Below, one piece after another: positions 35,804 to 47,500 of a stretch of 64,000 nt of DNA; within the stretch, counting starts at the first letter, position 1, and every line of letters starts with the position of its first letter. This stretch comes from Bufo bufo (Eukaryota; Chordata; Amphibia; Anura; Bufonidae), in NCBI RefSeq assembly GCF_905171765.1, contig NC_053397.1, forward strand, positions 3,552,946 to 3,616,945, written 5' to 3'. Below the pieces are notes generated by a model. It saw nothing but the letters and a program-made list of their open reading frames with translations, did no database searches and was not told the DNA's origin. A program made the translations under genes and the position numbers.

Positions 35804-36706
35804 TCAGAGTCTAGCGCCACCATGGCAGGTAGAGTAAGGTAACTTGTTTTTTGTTTTTAAAACTTTTTGTTTTTCGTTATCTTGAGGCTTAATAAAAGGA
35901 CACACATTAACGAAATGTCCTTCTTTACCACAGAAATAACACAGTCTTCTCTGCACTCTAGAGTTCCTATTACCAAGGCAAGAAGAGACCTGACCTAACT
36001 GCATAGGTTCCTCTCCAGTCCCTGGTTCAAGTGTCACTGTAGCCCGAGGGACAGATTCCCCAAATGACAGTGCCTCCTGCCTGAGGGGAACCTTGCACCT
36101 CTCCCTCAGACGTCTATCAATCCTTATGGCTAGAGCCATGGCCGCCTCCAGAGAATCGGGAGAAACGAAAGGGCGTCTATTAATCTCTCTGACAGAACTG
36201 ACTACGGAGTGCAGGGTTATTCCACTGCGAGTCAATCGCCCATCTTCCAAATTCAGCACAATATGACGTATGTTTTCCCTGACACAAGCTACCCAGTTTA
36301 GATTCGGCCAGAGATACCCGGTCTGGGTCATCATTAATCAGGCCCAGGGCTCTGAAACATTCGACCACCGATCGGAGGTACTGCGAGCCGATCGGCAGAG
36401 AAAAAGCCCAGCACTGAGCATCACTTTTTAGCAGAGAAATTATAATCCCCACTCTTAGATTTTCGTCCCCAGATGAAATTGGACGCAGACGAAAATATAA
36501 TTTACAAGACTCCCCGAACCGAACAAAGTTATCACTTCCCCCGAAAACCTATCTGGGAGAGCGCCCTTTGGTTCAAGGCTGACCTGGTTCCCACCAGCGG
36601 CGCCAGACGCCAGAGATCTCTGACATAGTGCAACCGAAGTACGGAGGTCGGCTACCTCCAAAGACAATCCCTGCATGCCATCCACCAGTGCATCAACAGC
36701 TTCCAT
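35804..36706 (-). pseudogene. gag: Ty3/gypsy gag pseudogene
   Basis: Gag forms the particle that packages the element RNA. On the minus strand an ATG at 36704-36706 begins MEAVDALVDGMQGLSLEVAD, a plausible coiled N-terminus, followed by ALPDRFSG typical of gypsy gag. A capsid-like middle and then a CCHC zinc knuckle (CYFCGKEGHFVNVC, 35900-35941) complete the usual order. The three overlapping open segments are in different frames, so at least two frameshifts are present. The frame ends just short of MITE B. Confidence 0.88.
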
Positions 36707-36773
36707 TTCGCACAGAGCAAGGGGGGAAAAATGACGGTATGGGCGGTTTATAATGTCACAGAAGGTGAGGTAA

Positions 36774-37304
36774 GGCTACTTTCACACTTGCGGCAGTGTG
36801 ATCCGGCGGGCAGTTCCGTCGTCGGAACTGGTTGCCGGATCCGCCGCTGACTGAAAGCATTTGTGAGACGGATCCGGATGCGGATCCGTCTCACAAATGC
36901 ATTGCAAGGACGGATCCGTCTCTCCGCTTGTCATGCGGACAGACGGATCCGTCTTGTACATTTTTATCGGTCTGCGCATGCGCAGGCCGGAAGGACGGAT
37001 CCGGCATTCCAGTATTCTGAATGCCGGATCCGGCGCTAATACATTCCTATGGGAAAAAATGCCGGATCCGGCATTCAGGCAAGTCTTCAGTTTTTTTCGC
37101 CGGAGAGAAAACCGTAGCATGCTGCGGTTTTCTCTTTTGCCTGATCAGTCAAAACGACTGAACTGAAGACATCCTGATGCAAACTGAACGGATTACTCTC
37201 CATTCAGAATGCATGGGGATATGCCTGATCAGTTCTTTTCCGGTATAGAGCCCCGAGGACGGAACTCAGCGCCGGAAAAGAAAAACGCTGGTGTGAAAGT
37301 ACCC
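36774..37304. mobile_element. Harbinger-like MITE C in the right LTR
   Basis: The element is 531 bp with ends GGCTACTTTCACACTTGCG and CGCTGGTGTGAAAGTACCC, flanked by TAA at 36771-36773 and 37305-37307. The other LTR has the uninterrupted sequence GGTGAGGGAAGGG at this place, confirming a clean insertion with a 3-bp duplication. The interior is foldback, rich in GGATCCGGC words. Non-coding. Confidence 0.92.
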
Positions 37305-37602
37305 TAAGGGAGGCAAACCAAACACAACAAAATTAAACAAAACAGCAGGCTAGGCCCCACAGCTAGGGAACAGGGAAAGGTCCCCTCCTGACAATCCCTG
37401 AGCCTTTCACCGAATGCTACCAACATGAACAAATCTCAATGGTAGAAGTGTTCATGCACTGGAACCTAATCCCTGCTGCAACTGATACAAACCCTCAGCT
37501 AGGGAGCAGGCAAAAAGACAACCTGTTCCTTGCACAAAAGAACCAGTGTCTACCTAAGGCCTAGCCAGTACAAACAACAGAAAGGAAGGAAGGAGGACTT
37601 AA

Positions 37603-38328
37603 AGGGAACCTGTCACCAAAAAAACGCTTACTAAGCTGTTAATAGTACCTTATAGTGCTGCATAGTAGTTTCCTAATGCACTTTTCCATCGTTTAGCCGC
37701 ATCTAGCCTCCTGGAGAAATGGTTTTATTCAGCCGCTGCCCCCTGCTTCAAGTCAGGTTTGAAGTCAAGGGGGCAGCGGCCTAGGCGTCTCCAATGCTGC
37801 TCTCCCCGCCTCCCGGCGCCTTTATTGACAAGTCAGATCTCAGTGCCGGGACCGCGCTCCCAGCCCGCATGCGCAGTAAAGGGCTGCTGTAGCGTGATCC
37901 CGGCTTGTACACTCAGCTACTACTGCGCATGAGCCCGGCATCTTCTGTAACTGCGCTAGTATGTAAGGCTGGCGGGCGCATGCACAGTAGCGAAACTGAA
38001 GCCGGCTGAGTGTACGAGCCGGAGCCGGGATAGCGCTACAGCAGCCCTTTACTGCGCATGCGGGCTGGGAGTGCAGTCCCGGCACTGAGATCCGGCTTGT
38101 CAATAAAGGTGGCGGGAGGCGGGGAGAGCAGGATTGGAGACACCTAGGCCGCTGCCCCCTTGACTTCAAACCTGACTTGAAGCAGGGGGCAGCGGCTGAA
38201 TAAAACATTGATTTCTCCAGGAGGCTAGATGCGGCTAAACGATGGAAAAGTGCATTAGGAAACTACTATGCAGCACTATAAGGTACTATTAACAGCTTAG
38301 TAAGCGTTTTTTTGGTGACAGGTTCCCT
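37603..38328. mobile_element. TTAA-target foldback MITE D
   Basis: The element is 726 bp with ends AGGGAACCTGTCACC and GGTGACAGGTTCCCT next to TTAA (37599-37602, 38329-38332). Arms of over 200 bp are near-complementary (GCTTACTAAGCTGTTAATAG near 37628 against its complement near 38286). TTAA targets are typical of piggyBac or Kolobok superfamilies; I cannot choose between them. No coding sequence. Confidence 0.9.
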
Positions 38329-38332
38329 TTAA

Positions 38333-39023
38333 AGCGAACCTTTCACCTGCATTTCACTTAATAAACTATCACCAGTACCTTCTAGATCATCCTCATGGTG
38401 TTCGCACACGCTCTTGTCCCGCTTTTCTGCCATGTATATGCATGAAAAAAATCGCCTTATAAAGTCCTCTTCTCCAGCTCCAGAAGTCACGGTATTAGTC
38501 AAGGGGGTGGCCCTTCCCTCACTCCGGGCTGTAACTCCCCTGCCCTAACCCCGCCTCTATGCAGTCTAATTGACACCCGGCTCAGTCGCTGGGACCGCGC
38601 TTGTACAGGCGGCGCATGCGCCGTCGGACTCAAGCGCGATCCTGTAACTGAATCGCGCGTGAGGAAGAGAAGACAGGCAGGTATCGGGGACGGCGCATGC
38701 GCGATTCAGTTACAGGATTGCGCTTGAGTCCGACGGCGCATGCTCCGCCTGTACAAGCGCGGTCCCGGCGACTGAGCCGGGTGTCAATTAGACTGCATAG
38801 AGGCGGGGTTAGGGCAGGGGAGTTACAGCCCGGAGTGAGGGAAGGGCGACCCCCTTGACTTCTACCGTGACTTGTGGAGCTGGAGAAGAGGACTTTATAA
38901 GGGGATTTTTCCATGCATATACATGGCAGAAAAGCGGGACAAGAGCGTGTGCGAACACCATGAGGATGATCTAGAAGGTACTGGTGATAGTTTATTAAGT
39001 GAAATGCAGGTGAAAGGTTCGCT
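38333..39023. mobile_element. TTAA-target foldback MITE E, abutting MITE D
   Basis: The element is 691 bp with ends AGCGAACCTTTCACCTGC and GCAGGTGAAAGGTTCGCT, with TTAA on both sides (38329-38332, 39024-39027); the left TTAA is shared with MITE D. Long arms match across the element (ATAAACTATCACCAGTACCT near 38361 and its complement near 38980). The other LTR has a single TTAA in GGACTTAACTGAAG at this place, which is the original target. Confidence 0.9.
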
Positions 39024-39246
39024 TTAACTGAAGACGAAATGGGAGCAGAGAACTCCAGGAGAAATAATAAACCGCAAGGGCTATAGAGAGAGGCAGGAAT
39101 AAAAAGCATCACTAACAAACTAATGAGCAGAACCTGTGAGGGGGTGGGATCCTGCCCAAAGCCACAACAAAGCAATCTGTCAGATAGATTCATGTGCAGG
39201 AAGTCTGACAGATCTTCTCAGATCACTCACAGGGCAGGGCGTGACA

Positions 39247-40610
39247 GGCTCATACGGAATGATAACGGGGAGAGGCACATAGGGCATGATGATGGGGAGA
39301 GGCACATAGGGCATGATGATGGGGAAGGGCACATAGGGTATGGTATGATGATGGGGAAGGGCACATAGAGCATAATGATGAGGAGAGGCACATAGGGTAT
39401 GATGATGGGGAGAGGCACACAGGGCATGATGATGGGGAGAGGCACATAGGGCATGATGATGGGGAAGGGCACATAGGGCATGATGATGGGGAAGGGCACA
39501 TAGGGCATGATGATGGGGAAGGGCACATAGGGCATGATGATGGGGAGAGGCACATAGGGCATGATGATGGGGAGAGGCACATAGGGCATGATGATGGGGA
39601 AGGGCACATAGAGCATAATGATGAGGAGAGGCACATAGGGCATGATGATGGGGAGAGGCACATAGGGCATGATGATGGGGAAGGGCACATAGGGTATGAG
39701 GATGGGGAGAGGCACATAGGGTATGAGGATGGGGAGAGGCACATAGGGTATGAGGATGGGGAGAGGCACATAGGAGATGATGATGAGGAGAGGCACATAG
39801 GGTATGAGGATGAGGAGAGGCACATAGGGCATGATGATGGGGAAAGGCACATAGGGCATGATGATGGGGAGAGGCACATAGGACATGATGATGAGGAGAG
39901 GCACATAGAGCATAATGATGAGGAGAGGCACATAGGGTATGAGGATGGGGAGAGGCACATAGGGTATGGTGATGGGGAAGGGCACATAGAGCATAATGAT
40001 AAGGAGAGGCACATAGGGTATGAGGATGGGGAGAGGCACATAGGGTATGAGGATGGGGAGAGGCACATAGGGCATGAGGATGGGGAGAGGCACATAGGGC
40101 ATGATGATGGGGAAGGGCACATAGGGTATGGTATGATGATGGGGAAGGGCACATAGAGCATAATGATGAGGAGAGGCACATAGGGTATGAGGATGGGGAA
40201 GGGCACATAGGGCATGAGGATGGGGAGAGGCACATAGGGCATGATGATGGGGAAGGGCACATAGGGTATGGTATGATGATGGGGAAGGGCACATAGAGCA
40301 TAATGATGAGGAGAGGCACATAGGGTATGAGGATGGGGAAGGGCACATAGGAGATGATGATGAGGAGAGGCACATAGGGTATGATGATGGGGAAGGGCAC
40401 ATAGAGCATAATGATGAGGAGAGGTACATAGGGTATGGTATGATGATGGGGATAGGTACATAGGATATGATAATAGGGAGACACACATAGGGTATGATGA
40501 TGGAGAGTATAGGGAATGAAGATGAGGAGAGGCACATAGGGCATGATGATGAGGAAGGGCACATTGGGCATTATGATGGGGAAGTCACACAGGGCATGGT
40601 AGGAGGTTAG
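39247..40610. repeat. 27-bp minisatellite, right part
   Basis: This continues the array at 30355-31230 after the gypsy insertion: the same CATGATGATGGGGAGAGGCA unit, about 50 copies, with added variants GTATGAGGATGGGG, GAGCATAATGATGAGG and GTATGGTATGATGATGG. The last variant recurs about every 120 to 460 bp, showing block duplication. Minus-strand open frames of 412 to 463 codons are periodic artefacts. Confidence 0.95.
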
Positions 40611-41408
40611 AATTTATATGATGGGTCAAGATGACTACATGAATCATCACAAGATACCTAGCAGTGACTGGTCCTTGTGTGCTCGTCAACGATAATGTGG
40701 ACCTTGAAGGGGTCACTAGAAGCATTCGTTATGTTTTTGGGGCTGCAGACTTGCCTTATCCACAGGTCATGGACAGATGAGCAGACATCATGTGCACACT
40801 TGCCCTACATCTACGTCAGAGTCACCCGACAAACACCTCGGCCGTGCAGAGGGGCGGCATTGATTTCTTGCCCCCTGTTTATCTACTTGGGGTCCAGGGA
40901 TCGGAGGGATGATGAAATGATGAGCAGCAGTGATGTGAACCCTCCTGGCTGGAAGCAGCAAGATCCAGTCTAAACTGTGGTTCCCATCTCCAGAGGGGAG
41001 GAAATGTGCACCCCCTGGTTTTTCTATGTGGAGGAGGTGTGGGTGGAGTTCCTCCTAATAATAGGGTGTCTCTACATGCGGTACAAATCTGTTGCATATA
41101 TAATCGGTGTCATGTTGTATACAGTCTCCTGGTTCCCCAGGATCATTCCCCGTCTATAAACATTTGGTTTCGTGCCCGCGGGTTATATGTAAACATATGG
41201 AGCATCTCCATGTAAAACCCACAGACACCAATAAGACTGTTCAGAGCCCAGAGAGGTGGCTGCGCTTCCTACGCTCGGCTGAGGGGGCTGGACGCCAACA
41301 ATGAGCTGGATTCATACTCCAAGGTTGTCAGGAGTCTTATTACTGCTTTGTTTATTTCCCTGTCTGTCTTTGCTACAATGCATTGGCACGAAAATCTTCA
41401 CACACACT
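40611..41408. other. intergenic DNA, no gene recognised
   Basis: About 800 bp between arrays. A 98-codon plus-strand frame (40677-40973) and others show no motif. No transposon ends are seen. Confidence 0.5.
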
Positions 41409-42085
41409 AAAACTCAGCGCAGACTGCAAACTCCACACACGCTGCAAACGCCGCGCACACTGCAAACACCGCGCACGCTGCAAACTCCGCGCAGACTGCA
41501 AACTCCACACACGCTGCAAACTCCGCGCAGACTGCAAACTCCTCACAGGCTGCAAACTCTGCGCACGCTGCAAACTCCGCGCGCGCTGCAAACTCCACAC
41601 ACGCTGCAAACTCTGCGCAGACTGCAAACTCCACACACGCTGCAAACTCTGCGCAGACTGCAAACTCCACACACGCTGCAAACGCCGCGCAGACTGCAAA
41701 CTCCACACACGCTGCAAACTCCACACACGCTGCAAACTCCACACAGGCTGCAAACTCCACACACACTGCAAACTCCGCGCAGACTGCAAACTCCGCGCAG
41801 ACTGCAAACTCCGCGCAGACTGCAAACTCCGCGCAGGCTGCAAACTCCGCGCAGACTGCAAACTCCTCACAGGCTGCAAACTCTGCAACCTCCTCACACA
41901 CTGCAAACTCCGGGCAGACTGCATACTCCACACAGGCTGCAAACTCCTCACAGGCTGCAAACTCCTCACAGGCTGCAAACTCCATGCACGCTGCAAACTC
42001 CTCACACACTGCAAACTCCTCACAGGCTGCAAACTCCGCACACTCTGCAAACTCCGCACACGCTGCAAACTCCACACAGGCTGTA
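41409..42085. repeat. 18-bp minisatellite, about 37 copies
   Basis: The 18-bp unit is CTGCAAACTCCGCGCAGA, with variants CACACACG, CTCACAGG and GCGCACG in the last eight bases. A unit length of 6 codons gives overlapping open frames of 234 to 296 codons on both strands, all strictly 6-residue periodic. One longer interruption (CTCTGCAACCTCC) occurs near 41880. Confidence 0.96.
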
Positions 42086-43330
42086 GAGTGTAAGCTCTTA
42101 TGGCCAGTGGGTCCTCTCTCTCTCTCTCCTGTAGAGTGTAAGCTCTTATGGTCAGTGAGGTCCTCTCTCTCTCCTGTAGAGTGTAAGCTCTTATGGTCAG
42201 TGAGGTCCTCTCTCTCTCCTGTAGAGTGTAAGCTCTTATGGTCAGTGAGGTCCTCTCTCTCCTGTAGAGTGTAAGCTCTTATGGTCAGTGAGGTCATCTC
42301 TCTCTCTCTCGTGTAGAGTGTAAGCTCTTATGGTCAGTGGGGTCCTCTCTCTCTCTCCTGTAGAGTGTAAGCTCTTATGGTCAGTGAGGTCCTCTCTCTC
42401 TCTCCTGTAGAGTGTAAGCTCTTATGGCCAGTGAGGTCCTCTCTCTCCTGTAGAGTGTAAGCTCTTATAGTCAGTGGGGTCCTCTCTCACCTGTAGAGTG
42501 TAAGCTCTTATGGTCAGTGGGGTCCTCTCTCTCCTGTAGAGTGTAAGCTCTTATAGTCAGTGGGGTCCTCTCTCACCTGTAGAGTGTAAGCTCTTATGGT
42601 CAGTGGGGTCCTCTCTCTCCTGTAGAGTGTAAGCTCTTATGGTCAGTGAGGTCCTCTCTCTCTCTCCTGTAGAGTGTAAGCTCTTATGGTCAGTGAGGTC
42701 CTCTCTCTCTCTCCTGTAGAGTGTAAGCTCTTATGGTCAGTGAGGTCCTCTCTCTCCTGTAGAGTGTAAGCTCTTATGGTCAGTGAGGTCCTCTCTCTCC
42801 TGTAGAGTGTAAGCTCTTATGGTCAGTGAGGTCCTCTCTCTCCTGTAGAGTGTAAGCTCTTATGGTCAGTGGGGTCCTCTCTCTCCTGTACAGTGTAAGC
42901 TCTTATGGTCAGTGAGGTCCTCTCTCTCCTGTAGAGTGTAAGCTCTTATGGTCAGTGGGGTCCTCTCTCTCCTGTACAGTGTAAGCTCTTATGGTCAGTA
43001 AGGTCCTCTCTCTCCTGTAGAGTGTAAGCTCTTATGGTCAGTGAGGTCCTCTCTCTCCTGTAGAGTGTAAGCTCTTATGGTCAGTGGGGTCCTCTCTCTC
43101 CTGTACAGTGTAAGCTCTTATGGTCAGTGAGGTCCTCTCTCTCCTGTAGAGTGTAAGCTCTTATGGCCAATGAGGTCCTCTCTCTCCTGTAGATTGTAAG
43201 CTCTTATGGTCAGTGTGGTCCTCTCTCTCTCTCCTGTAGAGTGTAAGCTCTTATGGTCAGTGGGTCCTCTCTCTCCTGTAGAGTGTAAGCTCTTATGGTC
43301 AGTGGGTCCTCTCTCTCCTGTATGTTGTAG
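42086..43330. repeat. 43-bp minisatellite with internal CT microsatellite, about 29 copies
   Basis: The unit is TGTAGAGTGTAAGCTCTTAT, GGTCAGTGAGGTCC, then (TC)n and CTG. The TC tract varies from about 3 to 7 dinucleotides and explains most length differences. It abuts the 18-bp array directly: the last 18-bp units run into GCTGTAGAGTGTAAGC. The core AGTGTAAGCTCTTA resembles, from memory, a motif seen in dispersed vertebrate repeats; this is only suggestive. Confidence 0.95.
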
Positions 43331-44513
43331 GCATATAAATAATGCTAATATTATTACGGATCCTACACTGGGCGATACATATAGTTGTGGCAGAGCCTGC
43401 TGGCACTTATAGTTCCACCTGTCGGTGTGCTCCTCTCCCCTCTTATGACTGATGTTCTCCCTTGTGATTTGACTCTTCCAGGTGTCGATCAGCCCTGGGC
43501 TCCACATCAGAAGATCACAGCAGGGGGGTGAATGGAAGACATTATCCTGAACGCTTCCGTTTACCCCTCAGCCCCTAATGGGGCTCTTACCAGTCATCCA
43601 TGTGACGCTCTTATCCGGAGAGACCACAACCTCTTCCAGGCTGCAGAGAGGAAAGGTCGCGTCTTACTGATCCTGAAAAGAATTTTTGAGCAGATCTCAG
43701 ATAGAGGATTGTCCTCGCGGTTGGGTTCTCCTCAGTGAGATGAGAATGGTAACGGTGATTGATGATATATCGGCGCGGTGATCTCCACGGTAAGGAGATC
43801 CCCGTCATTACATTTTATCTACTTTTCCGATCCTGGAGCAGCAGGACCACGACTGGCTGGAGACGTGGATGCTTTTCCTCGTACTGGATTCTCACCATTT
43901 TATCACTTAAGAATATCGCTGTATGATTTATAGTCTCATTTCCAACCACCGGCGCCGTTATCGCCCCATATCTGCAGTGTGATCACGCATTAATCATTCC
44001 GGGAAAGCGGGCGGCAGGTCTGGGGGTAACATTCACCTGACGCTCCTTCGCTTTACACATATACGTGTCATGGCCGCAGGGCGCTGATCTGCAGCTCGGG
44101 GCTCCTGGGTATCAATCGGTCCAGGGAAGATGTTGTGTCCTCCGCCTGATTTCTGGGGGCGTGAGATTAGATGGTGAAGTCGGGGACATATTAGTGTAAC
44201 TGTCAGACAGGTCCATTCTGCCATCAGTTTTCTCTCGTGGTATAGACGGCGGTGATGAATCAGCCTGCACCGCCAAACTGAGCCCTGTCAGACACAAGAA
44301 TTATTATATATTTTTTTATATTCCCAATCGGACAGCGCTCCCCTCCGCAGGACGCACACCTTGACTACAAATACACGTAACGCATCCAACACTGGACTGT
44401 CCCTTTAATGTAATAATATACTGTTAGAGACCTGCAATGATGGGAGTGACTGTCCCTTAAGACGCAGCAGGAACATAATGATGTGCTGGTGTTTTGTAGT
44501 CGTGTTGTTGGGG
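43331..44513. other. intergenic DNA, no gene recognised
   Basis: About 1.2 kb of non-repetitive sequence with open frames under 70 codons and no recognisable motif. Confidence 0.5.
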
Positions 44514-47500
44514 CCGGGCACACACAGTGTCGGGGGACAGGACAGATACCAGGGACACACAGTGTCGGGGGACAGGACAGATACCAGGGACACGCAGTGT
44601 CGGGGGACAGGACAGATACCAGGGACACGCAGTGTCGGGGGACAGGACAGATACCAGGGACACACAGTGTCGGGGGACAGGACAGATACCAGGGACACGC
44701 AGTGTCGGGGGACAGGACAGATACCAGGGACACGCAGTGTCGGGGGACAGGACAGATACCAGGGACACGCAGTGTCGGGGGACAGGACAGAAACCAGGGA
44801 CACGCAGTGTCGGGGGACAGGACAGATACCAGGGACACGCAGTGTCGGGGGACAGGACAGATACCAGGGACACGCAGTGTCGGGGGACAGGACAGATACC
44901 AGGGACACGCAGTGTCGGGGGACAGGACAGATACCAGGGACATGCAGTGTCGGGGGACAGGACAGAAACCAGGGACACGCAGTGTCGGGGGACAGGACAG
45001 ATACCAGGGACACGCAGTGTCGGGGGACAGGACAGAAACCAGGGACACGCAGTGTCGGGGGACAGGACAGATACCAGGGACACGCAGTGTCGGGGGACAG
45101 GACAGATACCAGGGACATGCAGTGTCGGGGGACAGGACAGATACCAGGGACATGCAGTGTCGGGGCACAGGACAGATACCAGGCACACGCTGCTCCCGGG
45201 AGACAGAACAGATACCAGGCACACGCTGCTCCCGGGAGACAGGACAGATACCAGGGACACGCAGTGTCGGGGGACAGGACAGATACCAGGGACACGCAGT
45301 GTCGGGGGACAGGACAGATACCAGGGACACGCAGTGTCAGGGGACAGGACAGATACCAGGGACACGCAGTGTCGGGGGACAGGACAGATACCAGGGACAC
45401 GCAGTGTCGGGGGACAGGACAGATACCAGGGACACGCAGTGTCGGGGGACAGAACAGATAAGAGGGACATGCAGTGTCGGGGGACAGGACAGATACCAGG
45501 GACACGCAGTGTCGGGGGACAGGACAGATACCAGGGACATGCAGTGTCGGGGGACAGGACAGATACCAGGGACACGCAGTGTCGGGGGACAGGACAGATA
45601 CCAGGGACACGCAGTGTCGGGGGACAGGACAGATACCAGGGACATGCAGTGTCGGGGGACAGGACAGATACCAGGGACACGCAGTGTCGGGGGACAGGAC
45701 AGATACCAGGGACATGCAGTGTCGGGGGACAGGACAGATACCAGGGACACGCAGTGTCGGGGGACAGGACAGATACCAGGGACACGCTGCTCTCGGGGGG
45801 ACAGGACAGATACCAGGGACACGCTGCTCTCGGGGGGACAGGACAGATACCAGGGACACGCTGCTCTCGGGGGGACAGGACAGATACCAGGGACACGCAG
45901 TGTCGGGGGACAGGACAGATACCAGGCACACGCAGTGTCGGGGGACAGGACAGATACCAGGGACACGCAGTGTCGGGGGACAGGACAGATACCAGGGACA
46001 CGCAGTGTCGGGGAACAGGACAGATACCAGGGACACGCAGTGTCGGGGGACAGGACAGATACCAGGCACACGCTGCTCTCGGGGGACAGGACAGATACCA
46101 GGGACACGCAGTGTCGGGGGACAGGACAGATACCAGGGACACGCAGTGTCGGGGGACAGGACAGATACCAGGGACATGCAGTGTCGGGGGACAGGACAGA
46201 TACCACGGACACGCAGTGTCGGGGGACAGGACAGATACCAGGGACACGCTGCTCCCGGGGGACAGGACAGATACCAGGGACACGCAGTGTTGGGGGACAG
46301 GACAGATACCAGGGACATGCAGTGTCGGGGGACAGGACAGATACCAGGGACACGCTGCTCCCGGGAGACAGGACAGATACCAGGGACACGCTGCTCCCGG
46401 GGGACAGGACAGATACCAGGCACACGCTGCTCTCGGGGGACAGGACAGATACCAGGCACACGCTGCTCTCGGGGGACAGGACAGATACCAGGGACACGCA
46501 GTGTCGGGGGACGGGACAGATACCAGGGACATGCAGTGTCGGGGGACAGGACAGATACCAGGGACACGCAGTGTCGGGGGACAGGACAGATACCAGGCAC
46601 ACGCTGCTCTCGGGGGACAGGACAGATACCAGGCACACGCTGCTCTCGGGGGACAGGACAGATACCAGGGACACGCAGTGTCGGGGGACGGGACAGATAC
46701 CAGGGACATGCAGTGTCGGGGGACAGGACAGATACCAGGGACACGCAGTGTCGGGGGACAGGACAGATACCAGGCACACGCTGCTCTCGGGGGACAGGAC
46801 AGATACCAGGCACACGCTGCTCTCGGGGGACAGGACAGATACCAGGGACACGCAGTGTTGGGGGACAGGACAGATACCAGGGACACGCAGTGTCGGGGGA
46901 CAGGACAGATACCAGGGACACGCAGTGTCGGGGGACAGGACAGATACCAGGGACACGCAGTGTCGGGGGACAGGACAGATACCAGGGACATGCAGTGTCG
47001 GGGCACAGGACAGATACCAGGGACACGCTGCTCTCGGGGGACAGGACAGATACCAGGGACACGCAGTGTCGGGGGACAGGACAGATACCAGGGACACGCA
47101 GTGTCGGGGGACAGGACGGATACCAGGGACATGCAGTGTCGGGGGACAGGACAGATACCAGGGACACGCAGTGTCGGGGGACAGGACAGATACCAGGGAC
47201 ACGCAGTGTCGGGGGACAGGACAGATACCAGGGACACGCAGTGTCGGGGGACAGGACAGATACCAGGGACATGCAGTGTCGGGGCACAGGACAGATACCA
47301 GGGACACGCAGTGTCGGGGGACAAGACAGATACCAGGGACACGCAGTGTCGGGGGACAGGACAGATACCAGGGACACGCAGTGTCGGGGGACAGGACAGA
47401 TACCAGGGACACGCAGTGTCGGGGGACAGGACAGATACCAGGGACACGCAGTGTCGGGGGACAGGACAGATACCTGGGACACGCAGTGTCGGGGGACAGG

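Larger units (their letters stand above)
31231..39246 (-). mobile_element. Ty3/gypsy LTR retrotransposon remnant with six nested insertions
   Basis: This is a reverse-oriented LTR element. Its outer termini are TGTCACAG at 31231 and CGTGACA ending at 39246, flanked by a perfect 5-bp duplication GGCTC (31226-31230, 39247-39251). It inserted inside a 27-bp minisatellite. Gag, protease, reverse transcriptase, RNase H and integrase fragments occur in the standard order on the minus strand, from about 36.7 kb down to 31.65 kb. Subtracting the six nested elements leaves roughly 4.15 kb, shorter than an intact element, with deletions in RNase H/integrase and at the internal end of the left LTR. It is not capable of mobilising itself. 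Confidence 0.93.
36754..39246 (-). repeat. right LTR (5-prime LTR of the gypsy element) with three insertions
   Basis: The LTR runs from TGTCACAGAAGGTGAGG at 36754 to GGGCGTGACA at 39246. It is split by MITE C (36774-37304), MITE D (37603-38328) and MITE E (38333-39023). Removing them leaves about 530 bp, which aligns with the left LTR and has matching TGTCAC...GTGACA ends. The differences and indels relative to the left LTR indicate an old insertion. I see no TGG-type primer-binding site immediately inside it. Confidence 0.88.

Noticed and set aside
36720..36754. Primer-binding site of the gypsy element next to the right LTR
   Set aside because: The sequence just inside the LTR on the minus strand (TTATAAACCGCCC) has no TGG-type tRNA complement, so I did not annotate one.
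30172..40571. Histidine-rich or serine/proline-rich frames of 215 to 463 codons
   Set aside because: They coincide with the 27-bp minisatellite, are open in several frames of both strands, and one is cut by a transposon without any remaining gene structure.
41301..42297. Frames of 234 to 296 codons, one with cysteine-rich and one with leucine/glutamine-rich repeats
   Set aside because: Pure 6-residue periodicity of the 18-bp array, with overlapping frames on both strands.
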